Notes: generated by a model from the sequence alone, not told the origin. Positions 1 through 11,875 are shown, counted from the first letter of the stretch. The stretch is DNA of 64,000 nucleotides from Xiphydria camelus (GCA_963678675.1 OY783193.1:17806427-17870426); one strand, 5' to 3'. Numbers and translations: made by a program.

Positions 1-956
1 GGTATGTATTCCCATTCGTTACCAATGGAGGACCAATGGCAAGTTACTGGGAACATTTAAGTGGTATTTTGTTCCAATGGTAACTAATGGGAGTCCAATG
101 GCAAATAACGGAGTTCCATGCGGAAGCCGGTTACGACTAGACGCGTCGCGGATCGATCGCAGGAAACAGTGCCGATACAGCGATATTACAGGATAATCGC
201 AGCGATTTTTCGGATCAGGGGAGAGCAGAGCGTGCCGCCAGCAAGAACACGCAGGAGGAAGAGAGGGGACTGCTTTAGATTTCAAAGGAGGGTTTCAAAA
301 AAGTTAAAAGAAAAGATGAGGTTAGGGGAAGATGGGCAGTGGAAGAGGAGGTGGAGCACGCGGGGGGATGATTCGGGCGCCGTCGGATCAGGAAAGTCGG
401 AAAAAGCCGAGGGGACAGCGGGAAGACCGACCGAGGCGCCAGAAGGAAAGCGGAGGAAAGGCAGACCAAGAAGCGCGAACAGAAATGACGCGGCTGCGGC
501 TGCGGCCACGAGCGGTCTTGGACACAAATAGCTAAGTAAAGTATCACTCAACAAATGGGAAATGGATGATTATAATTGAATGGGAATTAATTCCATTTCA
601 CGAATGGTAATGTCAACGGTATGAAAACACCATTAAACGAATGGGAAAATAAATGGGATGTCGAATGGTAGTATAAGTGGGAAAGATACCATTGGCAAAC
701 CCCCATTGATTTACCTTTGACAGACTGTCAGTGGTATCCAATGGGATTTTTTAAATGGTATTTAATGGGAGACTTAGCCAAGGGCATGGTCATAAGCATG
801 CTTTTTTAGTAGCGTGTGTATCTGTAGCTTTACGCTTCTCTAGTAGACAGCTGAGGCGATGCGCACGCCACGCCGCGGATTTTTATGACATTTATTCGCT
901 AAGCTGCTGGCATAACCTTGTATTCGCCTTATATTCACCTTGACGCTCGAACCTGT
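1..956. other. Unassigned DNA rich in AATGG words
   Basis: No gene was recognised. The stretches 1-120 and 545-775 are dense in AATGG, CCAATGG and AATGGTA on both strands, separated by a basic, GC-richer block at 120-535 (open but without a recognisable domain). The arrangement suggests an old repeat with subterminal motifs, but no ends were found. Confidence 0.4.
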
Positions 957-958
957 TA

Positions 959-1750
959 CAGTAAAACCTCGTTTATCGCAACTCTCACTTATTAGGTTCG
1001 TTCCAACAAGCATTTTATGACAGTTCTAGAACCGTCCTGGAACTAGTTAAGAATTATTTAATGCGCATGCGCCAGTCAGATGCGTTCTAGAACTGAATTC
1101 ATGGGATGTGTTGGAACACAGGATCGCACACAGCACAGGGAGGCTTGTCCACCTTTTGTATACATTTTGCGGAAAATCACGGGTTATGCTAAGCGGATGT
1201 GTGAGTTCAACTAATTGTTGAAACGTAAAAAACATTACATTTTTCAAGAGCTTATCATGCACAAACATTCAAAAAAGCAGAAAAAGAAAGATGAGTCCAA
1301 AAAGAGTACAAGTGCATACATTTTTTCCTTCTATAACTTGGAGGGGAGTGATTTTTTCGGATTTTTTATTTTCAATTATCATTTACCTAAAAAGTTATCA
1401 CAACTTTTATATCATAGCCATTAACTCATTGTGAAGTTATTATGTTTTTTCATTTTTTCTCGAAACTGCGCACACTCCGCCGAGTTCAGAACCAGTTCTC
1501 ATGTTAGTTGGAACGAACCTATTGCAAGTCTCACTTATTGCAACGCAGAAGCCTCGTTTATTGCAACCCCTTCGTCTCCCAACGCGCATGGTAGTTGCAA
1601 CCCTTTCGACTTTCACCGCGCACGGTGGCCAATGACGAGCGACCAGTGCGAAATCGCCTTGAGTCGAGAAGCGGAGTGGGGGCCCCTCTCGAGTTGCGAT
1701 AAACGAGAGGCATCCGATTCGAGGGGCTTGCAATAAACGAGGTTTTACTG
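959..1750. mobile_element. pogo/Tigger-like MITE, TA target
   Basis: Inverted ends CAGTAAAACCTCGTTTAT plus a few further matching bases sit at 959 and 1750, flanked by TA (957-958 and 1751-1752). The CAGTA..ACCTCG end is typical of pogo-type Tc1/mariner elements. There is no transposase; the interior repeats the CCTCGTTTATTGCAA phrase near 1551. The element is split by another MITE at 994-1520. A related element is at 33849-34244. Confidence 0.8.
994..1520. mobile_element. Nested MITE with 14-bp ends
   Basis: Perfect inverted ends AGGTTCGTTCCAAC lie at 994-1007 and 1507-1520, flanked by ATT (991-993, 1521-1523). Joining the outer sequence restores a continuous CTCACTTATTGCAAG in the surrounding pogo-like MITE, which proves later insertion. 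Palindromic GTTCTAGAAC words occur just inside the left end. No coding sequence. Superfamily uncertain; the 3-bp duplication hints at PIF/Harbinger relatives. Confidence 0.75.
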
Positions 1751-1752
1751 TA

Positions 1753-2109
1753 TCTCTCTGTTATTGCAAGCTTGAAATAGGCTAACAGTACAGGGCAGTG
1801 GTCACTTTCGGCTATGCAAGGAACAGACAGGCTTGCAGCAACCCTGTATTAACCTTGCAGCTTAACCTTGCAAAACGTACCTTGTAACAATGTTCAATCT
1901 TGCACAACCTGAACATATTTCTACCTAGGATATTGGGCATATAAGTTTTCACCTTCAAGTTATAGGCAGAACATGTTAAATTTATACGATTTTTTAATAA
2001 GCCTACACGAGTAATCCCTATTGATCTTCTAAGTATAAGTGACCTTAAATAGAATATTCTTTTTAGTTGAATTTCATATTCAAGGTACGAAAGAAACGTA
2101 CCATATATA
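1753..2109. other. Unassigned AT-rich DNA
   Basis: No gene, repeat end or RNA was recognised in this short AT-rich interval between two elements. Confidence 0.4.
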
Positions 2110-3750
2110 TGGGTTAAAATCATGGAGGTGGCAAATTTCATTGCCCATATTATTAAAATTTAAACTTTGCTTTATAATGGGTTTTTTACGTTCAAATGTT
2201 GGGTTAATTTATCATTTATTAGTTTATAACCGGACAGCGCACAAAATGACATATTTTCCAATTTATCACCAAATTTAGTGGATAACGCGCGAGAAAAAGT
2301 CATTTCGGTAACGTATTTTAAAACTTTAAAAATAATTCTAGGTGTAGTCGAAAAGTAATTTCATTTCATTAATTTAGTTAAAATTAGTAAGAATTATTAT
2401 AATTAACGAGAAAAATCACCTAATGTATTTAAATGTAATATTTGTTATGCATTTTTGTTGCTGATTTCACTAACACATCAATCTCGTATGAGAAAATTAA
2501 TTTATTGTTATGATTCCAAGTTCTAAACTACTTTCATTTATTCGGTATTTGGCTTTAGTGGCACATTAATTCAATGTTAAATTAACCTATAACAAATGTA
2601 ATGTTTTATCATTAACTATGTATTTATTAGCGTTCCCGGAACTAATAGAGATGGTACTGAAATGACTGTGGTGTTCCCGAAATGATAGCAGTGTTAATTG
2701 TGCATTTTTATATTAAAATGATACACCTTTACTAATCAAATTAGACATTATTTCTTGCGAAGTAACAATTAATAAGGTTTTCTATTGTAATTAACTTAGG
2801 TTCTGAGAGATCAACTGTTGTGTATTATACGTAGGAACTTCATAAATTGCCATTTAAATTTATGAATACTATTAGACCTTACATAATAGTGTAGCACTTT
2901 TTAATGGTACTAACATACAGTGACATAAATAAATTCTGAAAAAAAAAAACAAATAAATCAGTACTATGTAACAAAACAGCTTCGGGAATGCCCGTCATAG
3001 CCCGAGAACGTTCCCGAAATGACATCTCCGGCATTATTGTCTTTCATTTTTTTTGTCACAACGTCAAACGAAATATTTTTGCGGTTATGTTGTAGTTGCC
3101 TCGACTGTTTATCATAATATTGATACAAATATATTAATTTTAATATAACACATTCTACAACAGCGTTCTCGAAATGATGCTGAATTGATGTACGCAATTC
3201 ATATATCAGATTGAAACCTACTTAGCGCTTTAATTTAATTATTAATCCAGACTAACAATTAAATGCCGTTAACCCGTTAACAAATACTTCGTAAGCAGCG
3301 CTAAAACAGCACCATCTAGCATGTTCCATGAATAAGAGTTGATATTTTATGGTTGCGTTCACGAAATGATAACTTTTACCTCGGACAACGTTTAATTAAA
3401 TAGAAATAATGATTTTTTCCAATTCGTTGTAAAGCATGTAAGAATCCTTGAAGCAAACTGTATCAATGTAGTGTTCAGAATATAGTTACTTAAATTCAAT
3501 TGATTTTAATGTGTTTTTTTAGCTACTTGAATGTTCCTTAATGCATTATGGAAGCGTTCCCGAAATGATTTTTCAGGTATGTTAGATGGAATAAAATTAA
3601 ACTAAGAACACATTGAATTAAAATGATTACATGTGGAGATGGCGATCGATTATAATATTCGGTAAACGAGAAGACAACTTTAATTTATTGTAGCTTTAAT
3701 TAAGAAAATTCTCTCTAACTCAAATTCTTCACCTCCATGATATTGACCCA
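2110..3750. mobile_element. Non-autonomous element with internal 14-mer repeats
   Basis: Inverted ends TGGGTYAAWATCATGGAGGT at 2110 and 3750 are flanked on both sides by TATATA. The interior is non-coding and very AT-rich, but carries at least five near copies of GTTCCCGAAATGAT on the same strand (2673, 3010, 3165, 3357, 3556) and weaker ones near 2304 (reverse), 2635 and 2657. These look like protein-binding subterminal repeats. Superfamily unknown. Confidence 0.55.
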
Positions 3751-3785
3751 TATATATATTTTTTATATGTTTTTCTTATATATTC

Positions 3786-4112
3786 TTAAGTTAACTTGTA
3801 CTCTGTATACGGGGTACAATTTGAAAACTGCATTTGGGCGATATACAGTATAGCGGATTCTGGGTTGTACGTCAATACGAGTATGTAGTTTGACGTATAG
3901 CCTGAAGTAAACGGGTTATTGACATATTTAGTAGCTGTATCAACAACGTACAACATTGTATCTGCTTCAGTAGGAATATATACGTAGTTCCATGTGCAAT
4001 TTCCACCTCTGACCCTACACGGAAAATACAACGTTTTGATCCACCTTAAACTTTGATTTTCTTGGAACGTGTAGAACGATTGTTGCTTAGTACGCGGTAT
4101 AGAGGCGACATC
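3786..4112 (-). CDS. Possible terminal coding exon, unknown protein
   Basis: On the minus strand an AG acceptor-like site (CACGCTAG) at 4113-4120 is followed by an open frame of about 108 codons ending in TAA at 3786. The peptide has paired cysteines (PCRV..GGNCTW and FSNCTPY), a YVYIP segment and many Tyr/Thr residues, like part of an extracellular or secreted protein. I do not recognise a family. Sequence further upstream on the same strand (4120-4360) also has a codon-like, higher-GC look, but it is broken by stops and then by the element at 4366. It may be a host exon, or an orphan piece of a mobile element. The acceptor and frame are seen; a gene is only inferred. Confidence 0.25.
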   Translation of the reverse strand, partial: DVASIPRTKQQSFYTFQENQSLRWIKTLYFPCRVRGGNCTWNYVYIPTEADTMLYVVDTATKYVNNPFTSGYTSNYILVLTYNPESAILYIAQMQFSNCTPYTEYKLT

Positions 4113-4365
4113 CTAGCGTGAACGTCATAAGAAGTGACGAGAGCCGCATAAGGAAGACGGGTTCTATTATTCCTTGAGGAGGAAATGCTGAACGTTCTCG
4201 TACTGCACGAACCGTTGAAGTAGAGGAATTAGTGCTAGAATCGGCGTTGGAATGACCATCTTCAGTGTACGTGACATTGCGGAAGAGTACGGTATCGTGT
4301 CTACTAGTGTGCCTAGGGTTTTAAGCGCGGAAGGTCTCGCTATAGTATTTGTACAACGCTTGATA

Positions 4366-5443
4366 GGGGAGACTGGGGAGACTTGGCCATGTTCGAGATT
4401 CAACAAGTTGCAAAAACTTGTATTTAATTAGTTAAAAAAATTTTTTTAAATATGTTTATGTGTGTTTTGATCCCTTAATGTAATTTATGAAAGATGAAAT
4501 TGAAAAACCCTTGTCGTGTAGAAAATACCCTGTAATTAATAAATTTCCCTTCAACGATGTAATTTTTCATCCAACTTTGTAAGGATATTTCTACTGTTGT
4601 AATTATGATTTTTTTCGGTAGTTGTATATCACGTTATTGCTTATAAAGTAGTGAAATGATTTAATGTCAATAGGACCCATAAAAAAGTTATGACTAAAAT
4701 TCTTGTGATATTGAACGCAAAAACTGTAGTTGGGGAGAGTTGGCCATGATTTTCTGGGGAGAATTGGCCAAGTGGCAAAAAGCTGACTACGTGTATTTTT
4801 TTGCCTATATCGTCATCGATCATAACTTACTTGTACAATTGATCATAAGCTCAAGAAAAAGAATTGTCAGTCGAGTTTTAACTGTGACGATTGTGCAATG
4901 GCCCAGATCACTGAAGAATATGAAGTTCGGCAGTCCAAAAAACAAAAAGTGCTGTTGAGAAAAGAAGCAAAAGCCGTAAAAAGAACCGAAAAAAAACTAA
5001 GACAATTGCGAAATCGGGGAGAAAAATGGGAAAAAGTAAACAAAAAGCCTAATCCCACATACTTATTAATTTTCATTAAAACAGAAATTTAAAATCACTT
5101 ACTCAATCTTTGACATCATTTTGTAACGACTGAATATATAATAAACAATCGTAAAACACGATACAGTTGTTACCACGGTCATTTGAGATAATTACTGCAT
5201 GTGGCCATGTCTCCCCAAGCTATGGTCGAGTCTCCCCGAAGTGGGGAGACCTGGCCACAAAAAAGCGATTGCAGAAAAAACTGCACAACTTTTAAAAAAC
5301 GTAATTGAAAATTTTGCTAAAATTCATGAATGTGCACGAGGCTTTTTCACATTATATTTCAGTATTGTTTGTTCCATTAATTTCTTTATTTTCATTTTAC
5401 GTAAGTTTAACTGTAAAACTGGCCAAGTCTCCCCAGTCTCCCC
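4366..5443. mobile_element. TA-flanked element, GGGGAGACTGGGGAGAC ends
   Basis: Inverted ends GGGGAGACTGGGGAGACT followed by TGGCCA lie at 4366 and 5443, with TA on each side. The motif TGGGGAGAnnTGGCCA recurs inside at about 4732, 4757, 5203 (reverse) and 5240, plus a partial one at 5229. No transposase is visible; the short open frames are Lys-rich and unconvincing. Elements at 22604 and 24536 share the end style. Confidence 0.75.
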
Positions 5444-5445
5444 TA

Positions 5446-7631
5446 TACGCTCCGATATCGAAGTTACACGCAATTCGATTTTATCACGAATTTCTTTTAT
5501 TGAAGATTTAAAGAATGTGGACAAAATTATTTACTCCGTATTTTTTTTATTTTTCATTCTCGGCCTTATTCAAGCTGGAAAAAAACATTTTGAAATGCAG
5601 CTACGTATATACGTCTTTGTGCTGTAAGTGTATTTCTCTTGTATTCGTTGCTCGGCATAAATGCATCTCTCTGACATTTCGATGACGTCCCAAGAGAATG
5701 TCATAGAGAGAAACGCACTTACAACTATGTGAATAATTATTTTTTCGGGCATTTTTTCTTGTGTGGTATCGAATATGTTTACAGACTACAAATTGAATTT
5801 AAACAAGTGAATATTTTATATACAAAGGCCGAATTAGATAGATAATTCATTACATTAGGTACCTATATAAATTAAGGCGAATCACCCAAACTTTAAGAAT
5901 TCATCTTTTTAAAATAAATCGAATTTCGTATGCGAAACAAAAATTAGATTATCGCGACCCTATATTTAATTTTAGAATTTGAATTTTTTCGCCCTACAAC
6001 GATCGAATAATCAACCACAACTATTTATTCATAAAGTTCGAAGATCGACGGGAATCTGCGGAACTGCAGTGAGATATAATATTATTCCGTATATCTCCCC
6101 TATACTCTTACACTTCTGGCGAAAAAAATGTTAAGGTACAGAAAAAACACTCCATTTAACTTACAAATCTATGCTGATTTATGTCAATTATACGCTAAAG
6201 TACGGAATTTGGAATACATCTGTAGTTTTTCATACTATATGACACGATACTATGGAATTCTACGTTCATAGAGTCATATTCCATGGAACATAGACTTCCG
6301 TTATTATTATAATTAACTACATGCAATTACTTCGTCAATTAAAGTAGTCTGTAGTTTTTTCTAGAAATGAATAGATTTTGAATTTCGAAACTACAACTAT
6401 CTATGGCAGTCTATGAAGGTCTATGGTCAATTACGAATAACAATGATTTTCTATGATCATTACGTTGAAAGAAGATTTCGATTGGGCATTCCAGGGGTAG
6501 TTCTTCGCGAGAAATCGCTCACTACGTCCCATATGAGGTACTTATGGAGCACCCCGTGAGGGAATCGCCGAAAAGAGGAGAACAGAAAGCACCGGCTAGG
6601 GCCGCGATACGACGCGAGGACTGGACACGTACCGAGTGCAATGTACTTGAATGAGTCACACTGTACCAACATTTACGCACGTCCGTACGTTCTAATGTGC
6701 GCGAGTTGACGCGTGTCGGGACAAGTCCTCCGCGATGCGAGAGGAGAGGGTTCCGCTGCGGTCGCGCGGCGCGAGATGAAAGATAAAAATCCAATCATTT
6801 TGACCGGTTTTGCAGAACGAAGATAATGGAGTATCACGTTACTTTTTGCCGGGACGAAATATTTTCTCGCGTTGCCTGCGAGAATTCTCCACTCCTCTCG
6901 TGCAGCACAAGATACACGCGTGTACGCATTCGCGTGCGCCTCGATAAGTTGGCCCCCTCATTGGATTCTCTCGATTCTTTCGTTATTGGGATCTGATATG
7001 CCCCCGCAGAAAAGCTATAGGTATATTTAAGATATAAAAAAAACCTAAATATATCTAACGAGTATTCAAGATATATAATATATATTGTATATTTGAAATA
7101 TATCTTGAGCGTACTAACAAAAAATATATGCTCCACTTTCAAAAAAAGCTAATATTTTTTAATAAATTTGAATTATATAAAAAATATATTTCTTCTTCGT
7201 ACATTCAAAATATAATCAAAATATATGAAACAAATATTTAAAGTACTCGCGAAGCAGGTATACAAAAAGCGGCAAAAATATATCTATATATTTTTAAAAC
7301 TTGTCACAAGTACTTGAAATATTTTTCTTATATACCTCAAATACATAACTTCTCCATTGCAATGGAGGCGCGGCCTTGTTAATATGACGCCAAAGAGGGT
7401 ACACTTTGTGATTTCTATATGTGATTTAGAATACTTTTGTTAAAATGTTTATATGAATCGAAAATATTTGTGATTGGGCTGGTGCAAACTTCGTTCAAAG
7501 AATGCAGAAAATGTTAGGAGTGACGTGAACTTCTTATTACCTCGAATTTCAAAACTTCGAACTGAACGACGATTTTTCTTCCTGTATTTAGAACGCGGAG
7601 AAAAAACAAGCTTTCATTGTAATATTAAAAA
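5446..7631. other. Unassigned DNA with small hairpin and TATA-rich tract
   Basis: No convincing gene. A hairpin with about 18-bp outer arms lies at 5623-5724 (TGTAAGTGTATTTCTCT against its complement). Words like CTATGG recur at 6230-6440. A GC-richer block at 6470-6980 has open frames without recognisable domains. 7010-7330 is a run of TATATCTTGAAATATA-like words. Confidence 0.4.
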
Positions 7632-7633
7632 TA

Positions 7634-8175
7634 TTGGGTTGGCAACTAAGTAATTGCCGATTTTCTTAATTTTTTGGTCTTAACACATTCTTTTATTTTG
7701 TCAATGTGTTCAAAGCACCTAACCTATATCGCTTCTTGTTGTATGGACTTCCACCTTTAATTTAGTAAAAAAAATTGTATCGATTAGTTATTTAGTGTCG
7801 TTTTTATCTTAATTTTAAAAAAGTGAAAAATCACCAGAACGAAATTTGACAAACCAATTTTGACACTGCCTTTCTTTCAAGGCTTCATTCCCGTATACGG
7901 TACATAACTTCTTGTGTGTTTGCGATGCGTTCTTACCTTTTCAGAAATAATACAATAAAATATGTCTGAAATGCGCGTCTTGTTCTCCATTTTTAAATTG
8001 GGATAAAAACGAAACTGAATAACTAATCGATACAATTTTTTTACTAAATTAAAGGTGGAAGTCCAAACAATAAGAAAATAATATAAGTTACGTGCTTTGA
8101 ACACGCTGACAAAGCAAAAGAATGTGCTAAGACCACCTATTGAGAAAATCGGCAATTACTTAGTTGCCAACCCAA
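7634..8175. mobile_element. Foldback mariner MITE
   Basis: Inverted ends TTGGGTTGGCAACTAAGTAA at 7634 and 8175 with TA on both sides match the well-known insect mariner end. The two halves (about 7634-7830 and 7985-8175) are reverse complements, so the whole element is one long hairpin with a loop of about 150 bp. There is no transposase. Transcription through it would give a double-stranded RNA. Confidence 0.85.
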
Positions 8176-8177
8176 TA

Positions 8178-8621
8178 CAACCGATCATGATACCAAGCCA
8201 CTACCTACAACGCCACGATAACAGTATCTTTTTAGTGCTTCCACTTTTTCGCACCAGATGTCGTCATCGCGAATGTCGAGATTTCCAGAAAACAAAATAT
8301 AAAATTCCAATGCAGGAGAGACCACCCTTATCAAAAATTGTTTAATCCACATTATCTTATTATCTATAGACTTTCGGCTGAAATTGATATAATCATTTTT
8401 TTAGGTTATATTTCGAGCTACAAATAAATTCTATGCAAATATAGGTATAAAGTTTACGGATAACGAGATGATCATTCGCGAAAAGTGCCATCTTAGAATG
8501 CCATAATGAAAAATGTGGTAATAAACTGCAAATTATAGTAAAGTCAGTTATCCGTCTCTCTCACAAGGAGAGGACTCAAATACAACGTCTCGATATGCAT
8601 AATAGTCATGATTTCATAGTC
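8178..8621. other. Unassigned DNA
   Basis: AT-rich; no gene, repeat end or RNA recognised up to the LINE target duplication. Confidence 0.4.
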
Positions 8622-8736
8622 CATCATTTGAGTATAATAATAATAATAATAAAAGCGGTTAGGACGCTAATCATCCCTGAACGCCACCGAAAACTTAATA
8701 GTTTTATTGTAGCCCCGCTGTGATTAGGGGTGTACC

Positions 8737-9339
8737 TTAGATTTGCATCTTGGCCAGTCCACATATCCATTCCACCTCTAGCTCTCTAGCCCTTTCCAGG
8801 CTAGGAAAAGCCTCGCCTATCAGACGGTGTCTATAAGCCCCTAGTGCTGGACATTCCAGCAGCAGGTGCTGGGCATCTTCCCTCTCCACTTTGCAGTATC
8901 GACATCTATCCGTTTCCGATAGACCTAGTCTCCTGCAGTGTGAGTTGAATTTTCCGTGACCAGTTAATAGTCTGATTGTAATGCTCAGGCTTATCCTGTT
9001 CATGTTCACTAGTAACCTGGCTCTCTTTTGTGCTAGGCGAGGCATTAGATTCCTCGCCTGTCTGTCCGTTCCTAGATTAGTCCACCGGTGAAAATGCTCC
9101 CTGTGGAATTTCCTCTTAATCTCTAACCTGCCCATGGCAAAGGGGACTCCCACTGGCATGAGGTTCTCCTTTCTGGTGCCCTCTTTCGCCAGTACGTCTG
9201 CTATCTCGTTACCATGGACTCCAGTGTGTCCGGGGACCCAAGCAAGAGTAATCTTGTTGGTTTTCCCTAGAATCTCTAGCACTTCCATAGTCTCCCACAC
9301 AATCTGTGAATTTGTGCTTGTCCTGCGGAGTGCTTTTAT
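8737..9339 (-). pseudogene. LINE RNase H, downstream piece and zinc-binding tail
   Basis: The frame resumes with KALRR and reads VWETMEVLEILGK, then WVPGHTGVHGNEIADVLAKE, the His and last Asp motifs of RNase H. A C-terminal region follows with CRYC and HLLLECP, the Cys-His cluster found after RNase H in I, R1 and Loa-type LINEs. It ends at a stop at 8737, followed by about 85 bp of 3' UTR and the TTA tail. About 187 residues are intact from the Met at 9300. Its other half is at 13235-13361. Family assignment rests on the order RNase H, then Cys-His, then TTA tail; exact clade is not settled. Confidence 0.85.
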
Positions 9340-9455
9340 TGGGACCGTGCAACTGGTTGAAGGGGATACGGCAAACGATCGTGCGTAACTAGTGGTGAAG
9401 TCTAGAAGTTAGTAGGCACGTCTCTCCATAGAATATCAAGTGTAATTGTTTAAAC

Positions 9456-11203
9456 ATGGGTGTGCGCAAATGCTGTGTTGTTAGTTGTGGAAATACTTCA
9501 AGAAACAGCAAGTATAAATTCTATTATTTCCCAAGAGCTCAGCATAAGTTGATTCAAAGGGAAAAGTGGATTGCCATCGTAAGAAAGCAGAAGTAAGTAT
9601 CATAACCTCAATTGTTCATTCGAAAAATATATACACGATAAATCATTTAAAATGATTATTAAGTTTTATTAAAATAAAGAGTAAGTTAATTCTTTACTTT
9701 TTAGTGGATATGAATGCAGTTGGAACCCCAAACCAACAGAAACAATCTGCGCAGTTCTCATTTTATCGGGGATAAAAAGAGAGACGAAGAACTGAGTCCC
9801 AATTATGTACCAACGAAGTTTATTTCAACTAATCCTGGACAAACCTTGAATGAAACTGCAGCTCTAAAAAGGTAATTATTCTATTCTTATTATTAAACTA
9901 AAACTAATACAGTTAAATGTAACAATTGACAAATAATTTCAGACACCAGCGTTTCCTAAAGCGTAGGATACCGTCAGGATTGTCAGTGGTGACTGCAAGC
10001 AGTATGAACTCCGAAAGTGATGTAAATGCCGAGGTTCCAATGGATTCCACTTCAAAAGGAGAAGAAAATGATATGTGTGGTAAACGTGATCAAGAGTGTC
10101 AAGCAGATATTTTTGTGCCGTGCGATAAATTTGAAAAACTGTTATGTTGCAATAGATTTAGCTTTGGACGTAACACCTGTGAAGCTGAAACTCAAACTGA
10201 AATCAATATGCCAACTGGTACAATAGAAAGAAATTGTTCGAAGAAGTTCAAAAATAAAAGGTGTGGCACACTGCAAAAAGATTATGTCGATACGGGAGTT
10301 GGATCTGATTCTGTATACAATGAATTTGATGATGGAATTAATTTCCAAGGATCAGTTGAAAACGATGAACAACTGACAGATCTTGCTGGTGTGTCATTTG
10401 ATACTTTCAACTTTTTGATGGAGAAACTGACTGTGTCAGAAAAAATCCAAATTCCAAAAAATATTAGGCTGTTTATTTTTCTTTTCAAAATGAAAACTGC
10501 TTTAACATTCGCAGCAATTAGCGCAATATTTTCTATTCATAGAACAACAGTTTCCAGGATCTTTTATTCAACTTTGGAAAGTCTAACTCAAGCGACTGCA
10601 ACTTTAGTATTTTGGCCAGACAAATCATGTGTTCGAGCAACAATGCCTGATTCCTTCAAGCCACAGTACAGTGATACTCGAGTCATCATTGACTGTACCG
10701 AGTTCAAAATAGATATTCCTTCTACATTGGATGATCGAGTTTTTTGTTATTTTCACTATAAAAAGGGGTTTACTATTAAAGTGTTGATTGGTATTACTCC
10801 TGGTGGTTTTATCTGTTTTAAGTCTCCTGCAGCCGGTGGCCGAAAAAGTGATTCTCAAATAACAATCGAATCTGGTTTCATTGATTATTTAGAAGAAGGA
10901 GATACAGTACTAGCAGATAAAGGATTCCCGGAAATTAAAAATATTATTGACAGTCAAGGTAAAAAAGTGATCGTGATTATGCCACCATTTTTAGAAAAAA
11001 AAAAAGAATTTTCAAGAGAAGAAACTAGGGACACTTATACTGTGGCTAGAGTTAGAATTCACGTGGAAAGGATAATGCAACGTTTGAGGACTTACCATAT
11101 TTTAAATAAAATACCGGAACATTTATTCGATCATGTTGACAGTATTATACATATGTGCTGTGTACTTGTTAATCTACAACCGCCAATATTTGCATCAATG
11201 TAG
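9456..11203 (+). pseudogene. ISL2EU transposase with THAP domain, 3 exons
   Basis: Exon 1 (9456-9592) starts MGVRKCCVVSCGN and gives the first Cys pair of a THAP zinc finger; it ends at GTAAGT. Exon 2 (9705-9871) should carry the CSSHF end of the THAP motif, but an extra GC near 9752 shifts the frame there. Exon 3 (9943-11203) is open and holds a helix-turn-helix (TFAAISAIFSIHRTTVSRIF) and the DDE_Tnp_4 catalytic domain: first Asp in VIIDCTEF, second in VLADKGFPE, Glu in HVERIMQRLR. The exon sum minus two bases gives about 520 codons in frame. THAP binds the element ends and DDE cuts and joins. Introns 112 and 71 bp, both GT-AG. The 2-nt shift makes this copy probably dead, though an alternative splice could avoid it. 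Confidence 0.85.
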
Positions 11204-11810
11204 TAAAACATATGTTCAGGAATTTTATTCAAGATCTGATGAGTTCTTAAACGCTGCATGATTCTTTCGACGTGTATTCTAACTTTTGCAGTAGAATAAG
11301 TTTGTTCAGTTTTCTCTTTGGAAAAGTGAAAGTTCTTTTCCAAAAAAGGTGGCATAACTAGAATTACCTTTTTCCCTGCGCTGTCGAGTGTGGTTTTTAT
11401 TTCTGGAAATTCTTTATCCGCCAAAACTATATCGCCGTCCTGTAACAAGTCTATGAGACCGGTCTCAATTGTTATCTGTGAGTCACTGTTTCTACCGCCC
11501 TTATTTTTTATAATGTGAGTAACAATACACACGATCATCAACAGCAGAAGGAACGTCAATTCTGAACTCAGAGCAGTCAATGATCACTCGAGTATCGGCA
11601 TATTGGGCCTTGAAACAATCAGGCATTGTTGCATTTCCAAAAGTGAACAAAAAATTAGGAAATGAAAATGATCAAATGATACACCAGTACGGTCTATGAG
11701 TTGTTCATCATTTGTAACTGATCCGTGAAAATGAATTCCTCTATCTTTACCTTCATCCACCGCTGAATCATTTCCAACTGCCACATCTAAAGTAACCTTC
11801 TGCGCTGTTC
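11196..11810 (-). pseudogene. Inverted partial second ISL2EU transposase
   Basis: Read on the minus strand, 11784-11584 gives AVGNDSAVDEG..FHGSVTNDEQLIDRTGVSFD and 11580-11200 gives GGRNSDSQITIETGLIDLLQ, then DIVLADKEFPE, VRIHVERIMQRLR and LNKIPEHM. These match exon 3 of the plus-strand copy residue by residue, but as a diverged paralogue. The block from the helix-turn-helix to the first catalytic Asp is deleted, so it cannot work. Its C-terminal end abuts the C-terminal end of the intact-looking copy near 11195, so the two lie tail to tail. Confidence 0.85.
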
Positions 11811-11826
11811 CGCATTCTTCTATTTG

Positions 11827-11875
11827 CTTATTGTAATTCTATACATATAAATAATTGCTATAAAATACACCTGAT
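11827..11875 (+). repeat. 49-bp direct repeat, copy 1
   Basis: The segment with TCTATACATATAAATAATTG is repeated almost exactly at 13045-13093 near the right end of the ISL2EU element. The pair bounds the block holding the acidic-codon repeat and nuclease fragment, so it may mark an internal duplication or template switch. Confidence 0.75.

Noticed and set aside
118..531. 137-codon basic open frame
   Set aside because: Low-complexity Arg/Lys/Ala composition, no domain, overlapping open frames on the other strand; GC-rich DNA gives such frames by chance.
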